DNA of 64,000 bases from Rehmannia glutinosa. Taxonomy: Eukaryota > Streptophyta > Magnoliopsida > Lamiales > Orobanchaceae. Below, piece by piece: positions 32,689 to 43,806 of this stretch. Where the stretch lies: the NCBI GenBank assembly GCA_016081115.2, contig CM071936.1, positions 87,163,943 to 87,227,942 on the forward strand. The letters run 5' to 3'. Each line of letters starts with the position of its first letter. Position 1 is the first letter of the stretch. The position numbers and the translations under genes are program-made. The notes beneath the pieces were generated by a model that did no database searches, was not told where the DNA came from, and saw only the letters and a program-made list of their open reading frames with translations.

Positions 32689-33794
32689 GGTAATTAATAT
32701 TGTCATATTTTTTCTAAGTCTGGGGATTGTTAAGGTGTATTATCTATGTTCTTCTAAATGCATATTTAGGATATGTTATGGGTTTTGTTATTTTTTATTT
32801 ACTGATTTTACTAGTTAAAAAAAACAAACTTGGTAGACATGGAGATTGCTTAACGAGGCTTTCAACTGCTTATTGTTGTTGATAATTATGCTTATGTATA
32901 TTTTATATTATGCTTATCTATGTTTTATATAATGTTCTCAAATTAGGGGGTAATTAGTATTACCATATTTTTTTCTAAGGCTGAGGGATTGCTTATTGAT
33001 GTTTTCAACTGCTTATTATTGTTGATAATTATGCTTATATATAGCTTGGTTTCTGCTTATACATGTGTTATATTATGCTTATGCTTGGTTGGTTTTATAC
33101 TTATAAATGTTTTGTTGTTAATAAATGCTTTATATAAATGACTAGTGTCTTTTTTTTTTTTGATAGATTTTCTGTTGGAAATGGCAAAAAATATAATGAA
33201 CGAGAAGAGGGAGTCGGTTTTGGGACGAGCGAAGGAGTTTGCTAAATCGAGTTGGGATCACAATGAAATGTTGTTGTTTCATTCTTTTGATCAAAATGTT
33301 GAATACTGTAGTATTTTACAACCATTTTAAATATGGTTGGTTTTGACGTACATGCGTGGTTGATATAGGAATGTTTTCTAGTTAGTGTCGTATTTATTTT
33401 TATGGTTTTTAAATACTGTAAGCAGAATTCAGTTGCTTTGTAAGCAGAATTCAATTGCTTTGTAAGCAATTATTTTCATGATTTGATGGTATTGTAAGCA
33501 TAATTCAATTGCTTTCTAAGCACCATAACATCCTTTCACAAGCAATACTTTACGCACAAATAAGCAATTGAATATATGTGACTGCAGTAACCAAATTTTG
33601 CATGAATGTTGAATTATTTGCTCGAAGAGCGCTACAATAGTCATAAATAAGCTGAGTACATAGTAGTAATAAGCATTATAATAATCACGCATAGGCAATT
33701 TGTAATATGTGAATAAGCAGAATTAAACAAATAAATAAGCAGTCACAACATATTCTCGAACATATACTTTTTTTTATTTATTAAGAATTATTTT

Positions 33795-33940
33795 TAAAAT
33801 GGTATTCCGTTGTTGACATTATCAAAATTCATTCCTTCTTTTGGAGTCATATTTTCGTCACATTCCGGTATCCAGTTCGGAGATGAATCCGATGTTATTT
33901 CAATCCATTGATGTGCACATGTGCAATCCCAACTGTTTTA
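33795..33940 (-). pseudogene. FAR1/FRS-type N-terminal fragment
   Basis: On the minus strand the reading is SWDCTCAHQWIEITSDSS, then PNWIPECDENMTPKEGMNF and DNVNNGIPF before a stop. The layout, ending in PKEGMNF..., matches the region leading into the FAR1 DNA-binding domain of plant FAR1-RELATED SEQUENCE proteins, which descend from Mutator transposases. Only about 45 residues remain, without the zinc-binding Cys/His of the domain. It is probably a leftover of the element's own lineage or a captured host piece. Confidence 0.55.
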
Positions 33941-34783
33941 AACAAAATAAATAATTAAGCAATATTTAGAATTTACATAAGCATATAGTTATGCACATGT
34001 AAGCAAACTTATAGCCATAACTAAGCAAAGTACTGGTTAGAATAAATGGGGACATAATAAAAAATTTGAATACATACAAGCAAGTATCCGTGCATACATA
34101 AGCAACATTTTAGTATCACCCAAACAAATTTCTGGGTTGAAAAAACCGTCAACGATTAAATGAATGGGAGTCAATATAAGTATAAGTTTTTGATTTTTTG
34201 TATAACATGATAGTTCTTATCAAACAAATTATTATTAATGTGAGAGTCTAAAACACAGTTAAAACTAAGCAACATTTGCATGCATGCGAGCAAGTATTTA
34301 AGCACATATAAGCAACATTCTGACCATATCAAGTAATTTGTTTTTTAAAAAAATGGGAATGACGAAATTTCATGGGATTTACCAGATTTAGCACATGGAG
34401 TTAAGGAAACATATCATCAAATTTATTTGAAAATCAACTACACATGAGTTGAATGAAGGATGCCACCAATTCCACCAATTGAGGGTAACTCCCCTATTTT
34501 TATGGGATTTACTGGATTTAGCCAACTCCCTAATTTTTATGTGGACTAATTTGCCCCCATTTTGACTTTACCATATATTTTATTAACATTAATCAGAATT
34601 AATAATAACCATTGAAATAGGTAGATGAGTGGTATGGATTTGGTCTTATGTACTCATATAATAGGGGGTCCTATATAACCCCCTATATATATATAATATA
34701 GAGCAGGTCTCTTGTAGGACCTTACGGATCCTACCCGCGACCTGCTTAGCCCACCTATTATTTAAAAAAAAAATCTGCTTCAG

Positions 34784-34862
34784 CGTTTGTGAGGGATCGA
34801 ACCTACGAGCCTATGGAGACATAAGGTGGTGTTCTACCACTACACCACTAGTGCTTAATGTA
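34784..34862 (-). mobile_element. tRNA-related SINE-like fragment
   Basis: Reading the minus strand, an A box (tagtggtagaac, plus coordinates 34831-34842) is followed about 40 bases later by a B box (ggttcgatccc, 34793-34803). The outer parts do not pair as a tRNA acceptor stem, so a SINE or tRNA pseudogene is preferred to a tRNA gene. Confidence 0.5.
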
Positions 34863-34959
34863 CAATTTCAGTATAACAATGTATATAAACATATTCATAA
34901 ATACGCCTGGTAATTAAAAAAAAATTAAAAACGCCTATAAATGTAAAGGTTAAGAATCG

Positions 34960-35272
34960 AACCCAAGTCTATTAAAAAAATATGATACATTATCTCAATA
35001 AATGGATACTTATAAAAGTGTTACTTTAACTACATCATATTTATTTTTTATTTTTTCTCTTTTTTTTGTTCCTAGTTTGCGACTGTATTAAGAAATCTGA
35101 TACTTTATCTCAAGAAACGGATACTTTTACTTATAAAAGTGTTACTTTGACTATATCATATTTATTTTTTATTTTTCCTTCTTTCCTTCATTTCTAATTT
35201 GTGACTATATTAAAAAACATGATACTTTATCTCAAAAAATAGATACTTTAACGTATAAAAGTGTTACTTTAA

Positions 35273-35308
<36 letters not shown>

Positions 35309-36075
35309 TATAATATATTCATAATTTGTGACTATATTAAAAAATATGTCACTTTATCTCAAAAAAACAAATACTTTTACTTATAAAAGTATTACTTTAA
35401 CTCTATCATATTTATTATTCACCTTTTTTTTGTATTTATTATTAAAAAATGAAATACTTTATTTAAAAAACAGATATTTTTACTCTTAAAACATGATATT
35501 TTGTCTCAAAAAAATATATATTTTTACTCATAAAGGTGTTACTTTAACTCTGATATATTTATTTGTCCTTCAATGTAATGTAATCATAATCTGTGGCTAT
35601 ATTAAAAAATATGATACTTTATCTAAAATAACCGATACTTTTTCTCATAAAACTGTTACTTTAACTGAGGAAGAAAAACAGAAACTCTGTTATATATATA
35701 TTTATTGTAATATATTCATAATTTGTGACTATATTAAAAAATATGTTACTTTATCTCAAAAAATAAATAATTTTACTTATAAAAGTATTACTTTAACTCT
35801 ATCATATTTATTATTCATCTTTCTTTGTATTTATTATTAAAAAATGTAATACTTTATTTAAAAAACAAATATTTTTACTCTTAAAACATGATATTTTGTC
35901 TCAAAAAATATATATTTTTACTTATAAATGTGTTACTTTAACTCTGATATTTATTTGTCATTCAATGTAATGTAATCATAATATGTGGCTATATTAAAAA
36001 ATATGATACTTTATCTAAAATAACCGATACTTTTTCTCATAAAACTGTTACTTTAACTAAGGAAGAAAAACAGAA
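34960..36075. repeat. Degenerate AT-rich tandem array with higher-order duplication
   Basis: The basic unit of about 115-140 bp runs gactatattaaaaaatatga, tactttatctcaaaaa, acttataaaagtgttacttt, aactctatcatatttatt and recurs about eight times. In addition a block of about 400 bp at 35270-35680 is repeated at 35681-36075, including a distinctive accgatactttttctcataa segment and a gaggaagaaaaacagaaa tail. Confidence 0.8.
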
Positions 36076-36263
36076 AAAAACAAAAAAAACAAAAAAAGAA
36101 AAGCAGGACCTGCTGTTGACCCGCGGACCTGGTCAATAGGATCTGCGGATCCGCGGGTCAAATAGGACCCGTCTTATGGATTAAGACCCGTAAAACGACT
36201 TTTTGGTAGTCGTCGTGACCAACAACCATACCTATATGAGTTTTTGCCATATATATATCAGTT

Positions 36264-36650
36264 TGTTGAGATATGTCACTTGTTAGTTGTCCCATATTGA
36301 TTAATTAAGGAAAGATAGTCCACTTTATAAGCCAAGTGAACTACTCCTCCTGTCACCAATTGGTTTTAGAATGGAAACTCATTTGGTGGGCTTAGGCTCT
36401 CCCCAGTAACGTAGCCAGGATTTATATTGGGTTGTGTCGATATAAAAAATGGGGTAAGCCGGATAAAAAAACTAACTAAAAAACATATAAATTCTAACTA
36501 ATTTTTTTTTTTTAAAAACAATCCTATGTAAATTTTTTTTAAAAAAATGGGGGGAAGGGGAGGCAGGGCCCAGGTTAGCCCTCTCTCCCTCCGCCACTGC
36601 TCCCCTCATATTAGGTACGTTTCATGTATGAGACCATACTAAATTCCCCG
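36264..36650 (+). repeat. LTR relic related to 9799-9955, interrupted by a MITE
   Basis: Starts TGTTGAGATATGTCACTTG and follows the syntaxin-intron relic through gcttaggctctccc. The match resumes after an inserted MITE (36404-36599) at tattaggtacg. The far end is not certain. Confidence 0.5.
36404..36599. mobile_element. hAT-like MITE inside the LTR relic
   Basis: A 196-bp insertion starting CAGTAACGTAGCCAGG and ending CCTCCGCCACTG. The reverse complement of the end, CAGTGGCGGAG, partly matches the start and is a terminus common in plant hAT-type MITEs. The insertion is defined by comparison with the uninterrupted relic at 9799. Flanking CTCCCC words may be a degenerate target duplication. 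Confidence 0.5.
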
Positions 36651-36980
36651 AATTTAACACAGTTAAATAAACAATTTATGCTACGTTTGTTGGCTTACTC
36701 TTTCAACATATCCTCGGCTTCTAATTATACAATTGCAAAAGGGTAACCTTCTCTAATACTACTGAGAGGGACATTATATAAAGCTGTCATTGCATGAAAT
36801 TGTATAAAATATTTTTACTTGTTTAGTAGTTTTTTTAATCATAATTTTGATTATTTAAGATCTCAACGTTTGACAGTACATTCTCGATGGTACAAATTAC
36901 GTATGATGATACTTTGAAATACAACGTACGATTTCATCTTTCTTACTTCTCAGACAAAACTATGAATAATTAAAGATTTA
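36651..36980. other. AT-rich spacer
   Basis: No gene, RNA or bordered repeat recognised. Confidence 0.5.
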
Positions 36981-36995
36981 TATGACGAAATGAGA

Positions 36996-37119
36996 GGGAT
37001 CAACTTTGTGCTCTAGTGGTTGAAAGATGTGTTGTAAGGGTGAATGACCCGGGTTCAATTCCATACGGTGCGTGTGTCCCCTCCCCAAATTCCCCATTGT
37101 ACTCAAAAAAAAAAAAAAA
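36996..37119 (+). mobile_element. tRNA-derived SINE with perfect 15-bp target duplication
   Basis: A 124-bp element starting gggatcaactttgtgctcta. It has a pol III A box (gctctagtggttgaa), a B box (gggttcaattcc) and an A15 tail, with tatgacgaaatgaga on each side (36981-36995 and 37120-37134). The unbroken tail and perfect duplication suggest a fairly recent insertion. Confidence 0.9.
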
Positions 37120-37134
37120 TATGACGAAATGAGA

Positions 37135-37567
37135 AATCTTATCCAAGTTTACTATGTTAATATATTTCTCGGCGTGTAGTTTGTGGTGGAATAATAGGCT
37201 TACCATTTTCGTACTTACTGGTTTTGTATTTTATATATATATTTTTCCATTCAGATATTGTTTTTTTTATTGAGTCGTATTGGAATAAAATACTAGTAAA
37301 TGTGAGAAAAAAATAAATCAAGTTACCCAAACTAATTCATATTCAATTTGATTAAAGCTTGTTGGAACTCAATTAATTCACCTAGCTCAACATAATTTTT
37401 GAAGTTTGACAAAATTTAGAGAAGTTTGGACAATAACGTATTCGTCTCGGCTGGAATTGTTAATATCCTTAATTATTCTTAAAAGAAGTTCAATGTGACC
37501 CACAAATAGAATTATGTCTTGGCATGAGTACTGTCCTTTTTTTTTGGGGGGAGGAGGGAGTGCTTCT
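37135..37567. other. AT-rich spacer before the copia derivative
   Basis: No coding or RNA signal recognised. The hexamer gtgctt near 37560 also occurs at 40640 beyond the copia element but is not exactly adjacent to the left LTR. Confidence 0.4.
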
Positions 37568-38118
37568 TGGGTAAAATTTATGGTAAAGGTTTCTGTATGT
37601 GAAGAAAATGGCTGGAAATAGTGTATAGTTTAGGCTAAGTCGAGGCCTGATTTGGAATCAGTCTCCGCAAGACGAAAACGCCCCATATACTAGTGCTTAC
37701 GGTTCCGACGCTCGCCTCTAAGATACAACGACTTACAATTCTGGTTTAGCAGCACTTGCAAAAACCAGAATACAGCGAACAAGAAATGTTTTTCGACTTT
37801 CAAGCTTTTCAAGGATGAAGATGAACAATATGCAAAATGCAGTGCTTGTTTTATGTTATCTGATTATTTCGTATTGATTTTCAGTCACCAGGGATCGACT
37901 ATTATAGGCTTCAGGCACCTCGTATGGAAAGAACACGTCTTTTGGCTAGAAAATACACCTTTTGCATCGAAGCAGACGCACTTTGCAAGCAGGGGAGCAC
38001 GACAGACGACGGCCGTGCGCCGCTTGCGTGCGCTTGGCAGCGCAACACGCCGGCACCAAAGACGACCCGGATGCACGGCCGTGTGCTCCAGCCCGTGCGC
38101 TGGCTCAAAACTTCGGCG
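37568..38118 (-). repeat. Shortened 3' LTR of the copia derivative
   Basis: Matches the right LTR from gggtaaaattt through gcatcgaagcagac and the GC-rich gcacgg/ccgtgc block up to aaaacttcgg at about 38118. The remaining LTR half, including the TATA region, is missing. Confidence 0.7.
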
Positions 38119-38569
38119 CTTCTACTTTTTCCAATGCACCCCCACATTGCAAGGCAATCTCCTTTATGTGGTTTGCTAAAAAACAATAAAGCTCCCTTTT
38201 CAACTTCTGATATCTTGCTTAACACAAGATCATCCAGAATTCTTATGGCTCTCGGCCATTTTTTATTTATTTATTTTTATTTTATTTTGTTAGAACATTG
38301 GCCCGACAATCCAATTAGAATCTCATTCTACCAGATTTCAGATCTTAGTTCCAACAAATCCATCTTTTACAAGGTGTGTAACCTATGATGTTATCACATC
38401 TTTAGTAAGACTTCAGATTCAACTTGTTACGGTGTCTGCCTTTAGTGTTACAACACTTTCGACAACACCTCATGCAAATGTGGTTTCGGTGTTTACAACA
38501 CTTTTGGCAACACCTTCTTTTACATTTAAAAATGCAACTGAAACTCCACTGGTGTTCCACAAAGTATGA

Positions 38570-39204
38570 TCATACCCCCATATTTGCCGATTTCCATTCG
38601 GAATCCCGGTTGTCTTCCTCAATCCGAAGTCGAACTATCAAATACTCAATCCCCATTTCCTTTCGTTTGTGCTTGAAATAGTTCTTAAAATCTTTCCATG
38701 AAGGCAACAATTTTTTGATAATCGCAGCCACTTGGAACGACTCACTCAGAATCATCCCTTCAGACACTAAGTCGTGAAGTATGATATGTATTTCTTGTAC
38801 TTGGCTAATCACTGTCTCGGTGTCAACCATCTTATAATCCAGAAATTTACCGACTATAAATTTCTTTGCACCGGCATCTTCTGTTTTATATTTTTCTCCA
38901 AAGAGTCCCACAACTCTTTGGACGTTTTGAACGAACTATAGACGTTGTAGAGTGCATCGTCTAGTCCGTTCAAAATATAATTCCGACAAAGAAAATTACT
39001 GTCATGCCAAGCATCCACAATGATTCTCCGTTCATTGTCGGATTCTTCATCACCAACAGCAGGGGGTTCCTCCTTCACGAAATGTGACAGACCCAACGTC
39101 ATCACGTAGAACAACGTCTTCTGTTGCCATCTCTTGAAGTCGGCACCAGAGAATTTTGCCGGTTTCTCGCCATGAGCAGGAGCAACAACCTTCGGAGTGA
39201 ACGA
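38570..39204 (-). pseudogene. Copia gag (UBN2-type) with frameshift
   Basis: The start MASGSFTPKVV (about 39214) leads into KPAKFSGADFKRWQQKTLFY, ILNGLDDALYNVYSS and SKELWDSLE, the plant copia capsid pattern. A frameshift near 38870-38900 moves to a second reading with FLDYKMVDTETVISQVQEI and LPSWKDFKNYFKHKRKEM. Only Cys-rich, out-of-pattern residues follow where a zinc knuckle is expected (38440-38570). The protein would form the virus-like particle. Confidence 0.75.
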
Positions 39205-39255
39205 TCCTGAAGCCATCGTCTTCAACAGAAACAAAATTTTCGTCTTGCGATTTTT

Positions 39256-40639
39256 GGGTAAAATTTCTGGTAAAGGTTTCTGTATGTGAAGAAAATGGCT
39301 GGAAATAGTGTATGGTTTAGGCTAAGTCGAGGCCTGATTTGGAATCAGTCTCCACAAGACGAAAACGCTCCGTATACTAGTGCTTAAGGTTCCGGCGCTC
39401 GCCTCTAAGATACAACGACTTACAATTCTGGTTTAGCAGCACTTGCAAAAACCAGAATACATCGAACAAGAAGTGTTTTTCGACTTTCAAGCTTTTCAAG
39501 GATGAAGATGAACAATATGCAAAATGATGGTTTAGGCTAAGTCGAGGCCTGATTTGGAATCAGTCTCCGCAAGACAAAAACGCCCCGTATACTAGTGCTT
39601 AAGGTTCCGTCGCTCGCCTCTAAGATACAACGACTTACAATTCTGGTTTAGCAGCACTTGCAAAAACCGAATACAAATAACAAGAAGTGTTTTTCGACTT
39701 TCAAGCTTTTCAAGGATGAAGATGAACAATATGCAAAATGCAGTGCTTGTTTTATGTTATCTGATTATTTCGTATTGGTTTTCAGTCACCAGGGATCGAC
39801 TATTATAGGCTTCAGGTGCCTCGTATGGAAAGAACACGTCTTTTGGCTCGAAAAGACACCTTTTGCATCGCGAGCACGCACGCACTTGCAGGGGAGCACG
39901 ACAGGCCTGACGCACGGCCGTGCGCTGCGCTCTCTTGCGCAGCAGCGCAACACTTCGGCACCTAACACGACCCAGACGCACGGGACGTGCTCCAGCCCGT
40001 TCGCTGGCTCGAAACTTCGGCAGGTAGCACGACCCGCACGGGCCGTGCTCCCGCCCGTGCGTGGGGCCGAACCTTTTCCCAGTTTGAACTCTGATTTAAT
40101 TAATTACAAAAATTAATTAAATCAATTTAATTTAATTAATTACAAAAATTAATTAATTAATTATTTTTAAAGGTTTTGGTCCAAAAAGAATAAGGGCCTT
40201 GAAGCCCAAGCCTAAGCCCAAGCCCAAGCCCAAGCCGGCGGCGGCGCGCGCGCGCGTGTGTGCTTTGAACCAAACCCACAAACATGTAGGTCCTCACCCA
40301 TTTAAAAACTTGGGTGCCCCCTAGGGCCCAAAACCATATGTCCAACTTGGGATATATAAAGTGTGCAACTTTGCCTCCCTTTTCCTATGTGGGATGAAGC
40401 ATCTCTCCCCCCCACATTTTCCATTTTCCATACCATTTATTTGTATTAAGTGGCTAACTTCTAGCATTAATTTCTCATTCACCCGGAATCGGTTTTGAGA
40501 AATTCCAAATGCTATTCTCATCTACTCTCTTAGTAGAATTTTTACAAATAATTTAATTTCATTTTTCACAAATGGAAACCACTTAATTAATTGGTCAAAA
40601 TCAAGTCAAAACCCCATTTATCAAAGACCAATTCCAACA
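39256..40639 (-). repeat. 5' LTR of the copia derivative, with internal tandem duplication
   Basis: On the minus strand it starts TGTTGGAATTGGTC at 40639. It carries a TATA box (ctttatatatccc, plus 40349-40361), a run of gggctt repeats, and a GC-rich block at 39865-40075. A segment of about 213 bp (39316-39525) is duplicated next to it (39530-39740), including gaggcctgatttggaatcag. The left LTR has one copy. Confidence 0.7.
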
Positions 40640-41109
40640 GTGCTTATTTTCTAGGATGCACGGTGGTTGTTTTTTCCCTAAGTCAAATATATTCTTAATC
40701 TTGAGTTTTTCACTGTTCATGTTATTAAGGTGATTTATTTCATACTTATTGCAATGTTTCCTAGGTTAATAAAATTCATTCCATGCGTTTGTCTTTGTTT
40801 TTCCGTTGGGGCCCGGGAAGGGGGAAGGGTGGTGTGGTTGGTGGTGGAATGAGAGGGGTATGGTAGGGGCTGATTTGAGATTGGGTTGGTCGACTGGGGT
40901 GCCGGATAGCGGGATGACTAGGGTGACCAATGGTTCAAATCGTCGGTTCAGAATTGGTAAGGGTGGCCACGGTTTCATAATCGAAATTGAAACTGTTGCC
41001 TTACGAACAAAGCCGATCCAAGGGTATCGATGGGCCTAGAGCAAAAAAAGTAATGGGGGTCCTTTTGTTTACATAAGAAATAGTAAAATCAATGTTTCAA
41101 TTTTTTTTC
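40640..41109. other. Spacer with unassigned repeat words
   Basis: 40800-41035 is GC-richer, with gggtgaccaatggttcaaat and ggtaagggtggccacggttt words resembling plant MITE ends, but no borders can be set. No gene is supported. Confidence 0.35.
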
Positions 41110-41910
41110 AATGAATGCGAAATGATACAAAAAATGAAGAAAGTCCTGATCACAAGTCGATCAGGTAGCTAAACGTTTGGGGCTTCATTAAAACCTCCCA
41201 AGGTAAAACCCACCCTTGTGGGGAAAACCCTTGGAAGGAAAAAGAGTACCCCCATAAAGTAGAGTAAAAACAACCAGGAAGATAAAACAAGAAGCACATG
41301 GACGAATTATCTAACAAAACTGTATGCCGACTGGCCAACATAATCCTCCATATGAAGAGACACAATATCCGCAGGAGGGCTTCCCACTAAGTCGCAGAAG
41401 ACATCATTTTACTAAGAAGATCCGCCACCATGTCGTCTTCGCGATAAATATGAGAGACAACCAAATCCATATGTGAAGCAAAGCGTAAAATATATCACCA
41501 TTTGCTTAATGACGTCAAGGGATGGTAGTAGGTCGTTTGTGAAAAAGGTCTACCACATAAGTTGAATCTGATTCTAACCAAAGTTGACGCCAGCCCTTGG
41601 TAAACGCATAGTGGATGGCCAACATTGCCACTACCAGTTCCGCCTCAAAAGAATATCATGTACCAAAACTCTCCACAAAGTAACCACGAAAAAACCCTCT
41701 GCAATTCCGAAACACCCAAGACGCCATGCTGCTACCTAATGCACCCAAATCACTTCCATCCGTATTCACCTTGATCCAACCGGAGAGGGGCTTATGCCAA
41801 TCAACATGTATGATATTCGAAGCCTTCCTAGGACGCCCTATAATATGAAGTGTCGAAGCCGGAAGAAATCATCATGATCATTATTCATGCAACTATGATC
41901 TAAAGATGAA
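41110..41910 (-). pseudogene. LINE C-terminal RNase H relic
   Basis: The minus strand reads GWIKVNTDGSDLGALGSSMA, then after a stop FEAELVVAMLAIHYAFTKGW and LWLESDSTYVVDLF. This is the RNase H domain at the end of plant L1-like ORF2, with its Asp (NTDGS), Glu (FEAEL) and Asp (ESDS) still readable. A stop and frameshifts kill it. A T run near 41100-41108 may be the old poly-A tail on the minus strand. The Sirevirus inserted just upstream, at 41939. Confidence 0.7.
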
Positions 41911-41938
41911 GACTCAACAATAAACACCTGAAGATGGA

Positions 41939-43517
41939 TGTAGGTCCCAAGGGGTGTGAGAGTAAGGTTTAGAAGGAGGGGTTGAATAAACATTACCAAC
42001 TTTTCGATTTAGTCCTTTTAAAATAGTTCAGAGTTAATACTTCACAGCTAAGTCCTTGACGGACAGCTAAGTTAGTTAACCAGCAGAGTTAGCCACTCAA
42101 ACGGACTGATCGATTTGTTGATAGAATAACTCACCGCTTAGTCTAAGGCTTAACTCAATTGTGATATGTTTTATTGGAAGACTTAACACCCTTGAATTTG
42201 GTTTAAGTTTGTTTTGACACTTGGTTTTAGCACTTTGTTAAATATCAATTGGATAGCAAATTTATCACAGATATAAGATAATATGCAATTGAAGTCTTTG
42301 AAATATAAATGACACAATAAATTTTATAGAGGTTCGAAGATGGGGTAATTCTTCTAATCCTATCTTCTCCAACTCCTGGAGGAATCCACTAAGTATTGAT
42401 CAGAGTACAAAGTGGTTATCAGTCCAGATGCAAGTCTTGATCACACAACTGACTTGATCCTTTGGTACTCAGTCTGGAGATGCCTTGGTCACACGGTGGC
42501 TTCTCGTCCGACTCGGCTTCTTCTTCAGGCAGGGCGCTTTGCTACTACAGCTCACTTGCTCAAGTTTCTTGGATTTGATCACGAAGCCCTCCAATAGCTT
42601 GAGACTGGTTCGACCTTGAACCTCTCTACAATCCTCTACGGAATGTAGACCCCTTTGATTCTTTAGATGTTTCCTCTTCAACTGATGGAAGTGGTCTTTC
42701 CTTCACAGGTAAGTGTTGGATTGATTTCCTTCGTAGTGCAGACTTGAGGATTAAACTTGAATGACTTGAGAATATTTCAGTAGGTTATAGCTTGAATAAT
42801 AGCTTGAAAGTTTCAGGTAACAAGGTAATCTCTGTATATTTCTCAAATTGATTCCTCAGCCTTTTATAGTGTTCTTTTGAAAATCTGCCCGTTGAAGAGA
42901 TAGGCTAATTTTCAAAAGACATTTGTGGTCGTTGGCTTGTCTTGTTGCAGTCCTTAAAATTGACATTTCCTCGTATTGGATGAGTCTTCAGCTTTTCAGA
43001 GTTCTGACACAGGTGCAGTGCTTCCCATTGGTTTATTCCTTTTGCACGCTTCTGGGACTGAGCACTTTAAGAAAGGCAGTATGAGAGTATTACTTGTTTA
43101 AGTAATTTTCTTGACTTCTATGTAACGGATCTCTTTCAGTTGTCTCGACTTGACTGCATTTCCTTGATTTCCCCAAATGACTTCGAGTCAGCTTCCAATC
43201 ATTGGATGACTCATCTGTCACTTCAACTTGAGACTTGGCTATCTTGAGTTGACTTGACTAATACTTAACTCAACTGTATCTCAGCTGCTCCTTCAGTCGA
43301 GTTCATGTCTTCTCTTCATTGCCACACTCAGCTGCCTCACAGCGGAGTTTTCCTTCTAGTCTCCAGTTGACTTTTTGCATGTTCGAGCATAGCTGACTTA
43401 ACTCAGCTTGACCAGCCCTATCTTTTACAATGCAAACTACAAGGAAAATGGGGTGCCAATTTTCTATTCTAAGTTTTACATAACATTCAACAAAATCTAA
43501 AAATTAATTTCCCAACA
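41939..43517 (-). repeat. 3' LTR of the outer Sirevirus (1579 bp)
   Basis: Minus-strand ends TGTTGGGAAATTAA and CCTTGGGACCTACA. It aligns along its length with 62443-64000, with many substitutions and small indels by eye. A TATA box (cactataaaaggc on the minus strand) lies at plus 42858-42870. Confidence 0.85.
42858..42870 (-). promoter_or_regulatory. LTR TATA box (3' LTR copy)
   Basis: CACTATAAAAGGC on the minus strand, conserved at 63360-63371 in the 5' LTR. Confidence 0.55.
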
Positions 43518-43531
43518 ATTTCCCCCTTTTT
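43518..43531 (-). other. Polypurine tract of the outer Sirevirus
   Basis: aaaaagggggaaat on the minus strand, directly before the TG of the 3' LTR. Confidence 0.8.
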
Positions 43532-43806
43532 GATGATGCCAAAACTTAAAGCATACATACAAAAAGTAAATGTCAAAGATACATACAGATAGTGCAGTAA
43601 TAGAGAATGTATGCGTAGAATCAATCTGTTTATTGATCATAACATTATTGTCCTTTACACAACTGTTTACAAAGTGTATCAGAGCAACCATCTATGTCTA
43701 CGCAAAGAAAATAGAGAAATTACAGATTTCTTATTCAATGTACATAAGACTTAGATACTTATGTATTTACAAAAGTAAATTACATGAAGGGGTGGACAAC
43801 AACACT

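Larger units (their letters stand above)
32182..34683. mobile_element. TA-bounded nonautonomous DNA element 3 with FAR1-type fragment
   Basis: Its ends share a weak inverted similarity: gtaagtacgtaggacttaaat at the left against atgagtacataagaccaaat from the right end read in reverse. It has TA runs outside. It contains a 68-bp-period repeat (32536-32688, about 2.2 copies, ctcggtcgaaaattgcatac), a short unrecognised exon-like reading (33180-33330, MAKNIMNEKRESVLGRAKEF) and a FAR1-type fragment on the minus strand (33795-33940). Motifs such as taagcaattgaat recur through 33400-34300. The element may be a decayed MULE relative. Confidence 0.4.
34688..36180. mobile_element. TA-bounded element 4 with internal higher-order tandem array
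   Basis: The left part (gagcaggtctcttgtaggac, gatcctacccgcgacctgc) and the right part read in reverse (gacgggtcctatttgacccg, cggatccgcagatcctattg) are loosely inverted copies. A TA run precedes it. It holds a minus-strand SINE-like piece (34784-34862) and an AT-rich tandem array. The classification is uncertain. Confidence 0.35.
37568..40639 (-). mobile_element. Ty1/copia deletion derivative (gag only)
   Basis: LTR-related sequences at 37568-38118 (left, 3' LTR, shortened) and 39256-40639 (right, 5' LTR) flank a gag gene read on the minus strand. The right end TGTTGGAATTGG (minus strand, from 40639) is a good LTR start. No protease, integrase or RT is seen between gag and the 3' LTR; only about 450 bp of unassigned sequence remains. 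No initiator-Met PBS word is found next to the 5' LTR. Confidence 0.7.

Noticed and set aside
34784..34862. A functional tRNA gene
   Set aside because: A and B boxes are present, but the acceptor and other stems do not pair; a SINE or tRNA pseudogene fits better.
34940..34975. Possible second SINE B box (ggttcgattcttaacc on the minus strand)
   Set aside because: No A box at the right spacing and no target duplication.
37560..40645. gtgct as the 5-bp target duplication of the copia derivative
   Set aside because: The right copy is adjacent to the LTR end, but the left copy lies three bases away from the apparent left end.
40806..41039. Gly/Trp-rich open reading
   Set aside because: Low-complexity G-rich sequence without start context, family motif or neighbouring exons.
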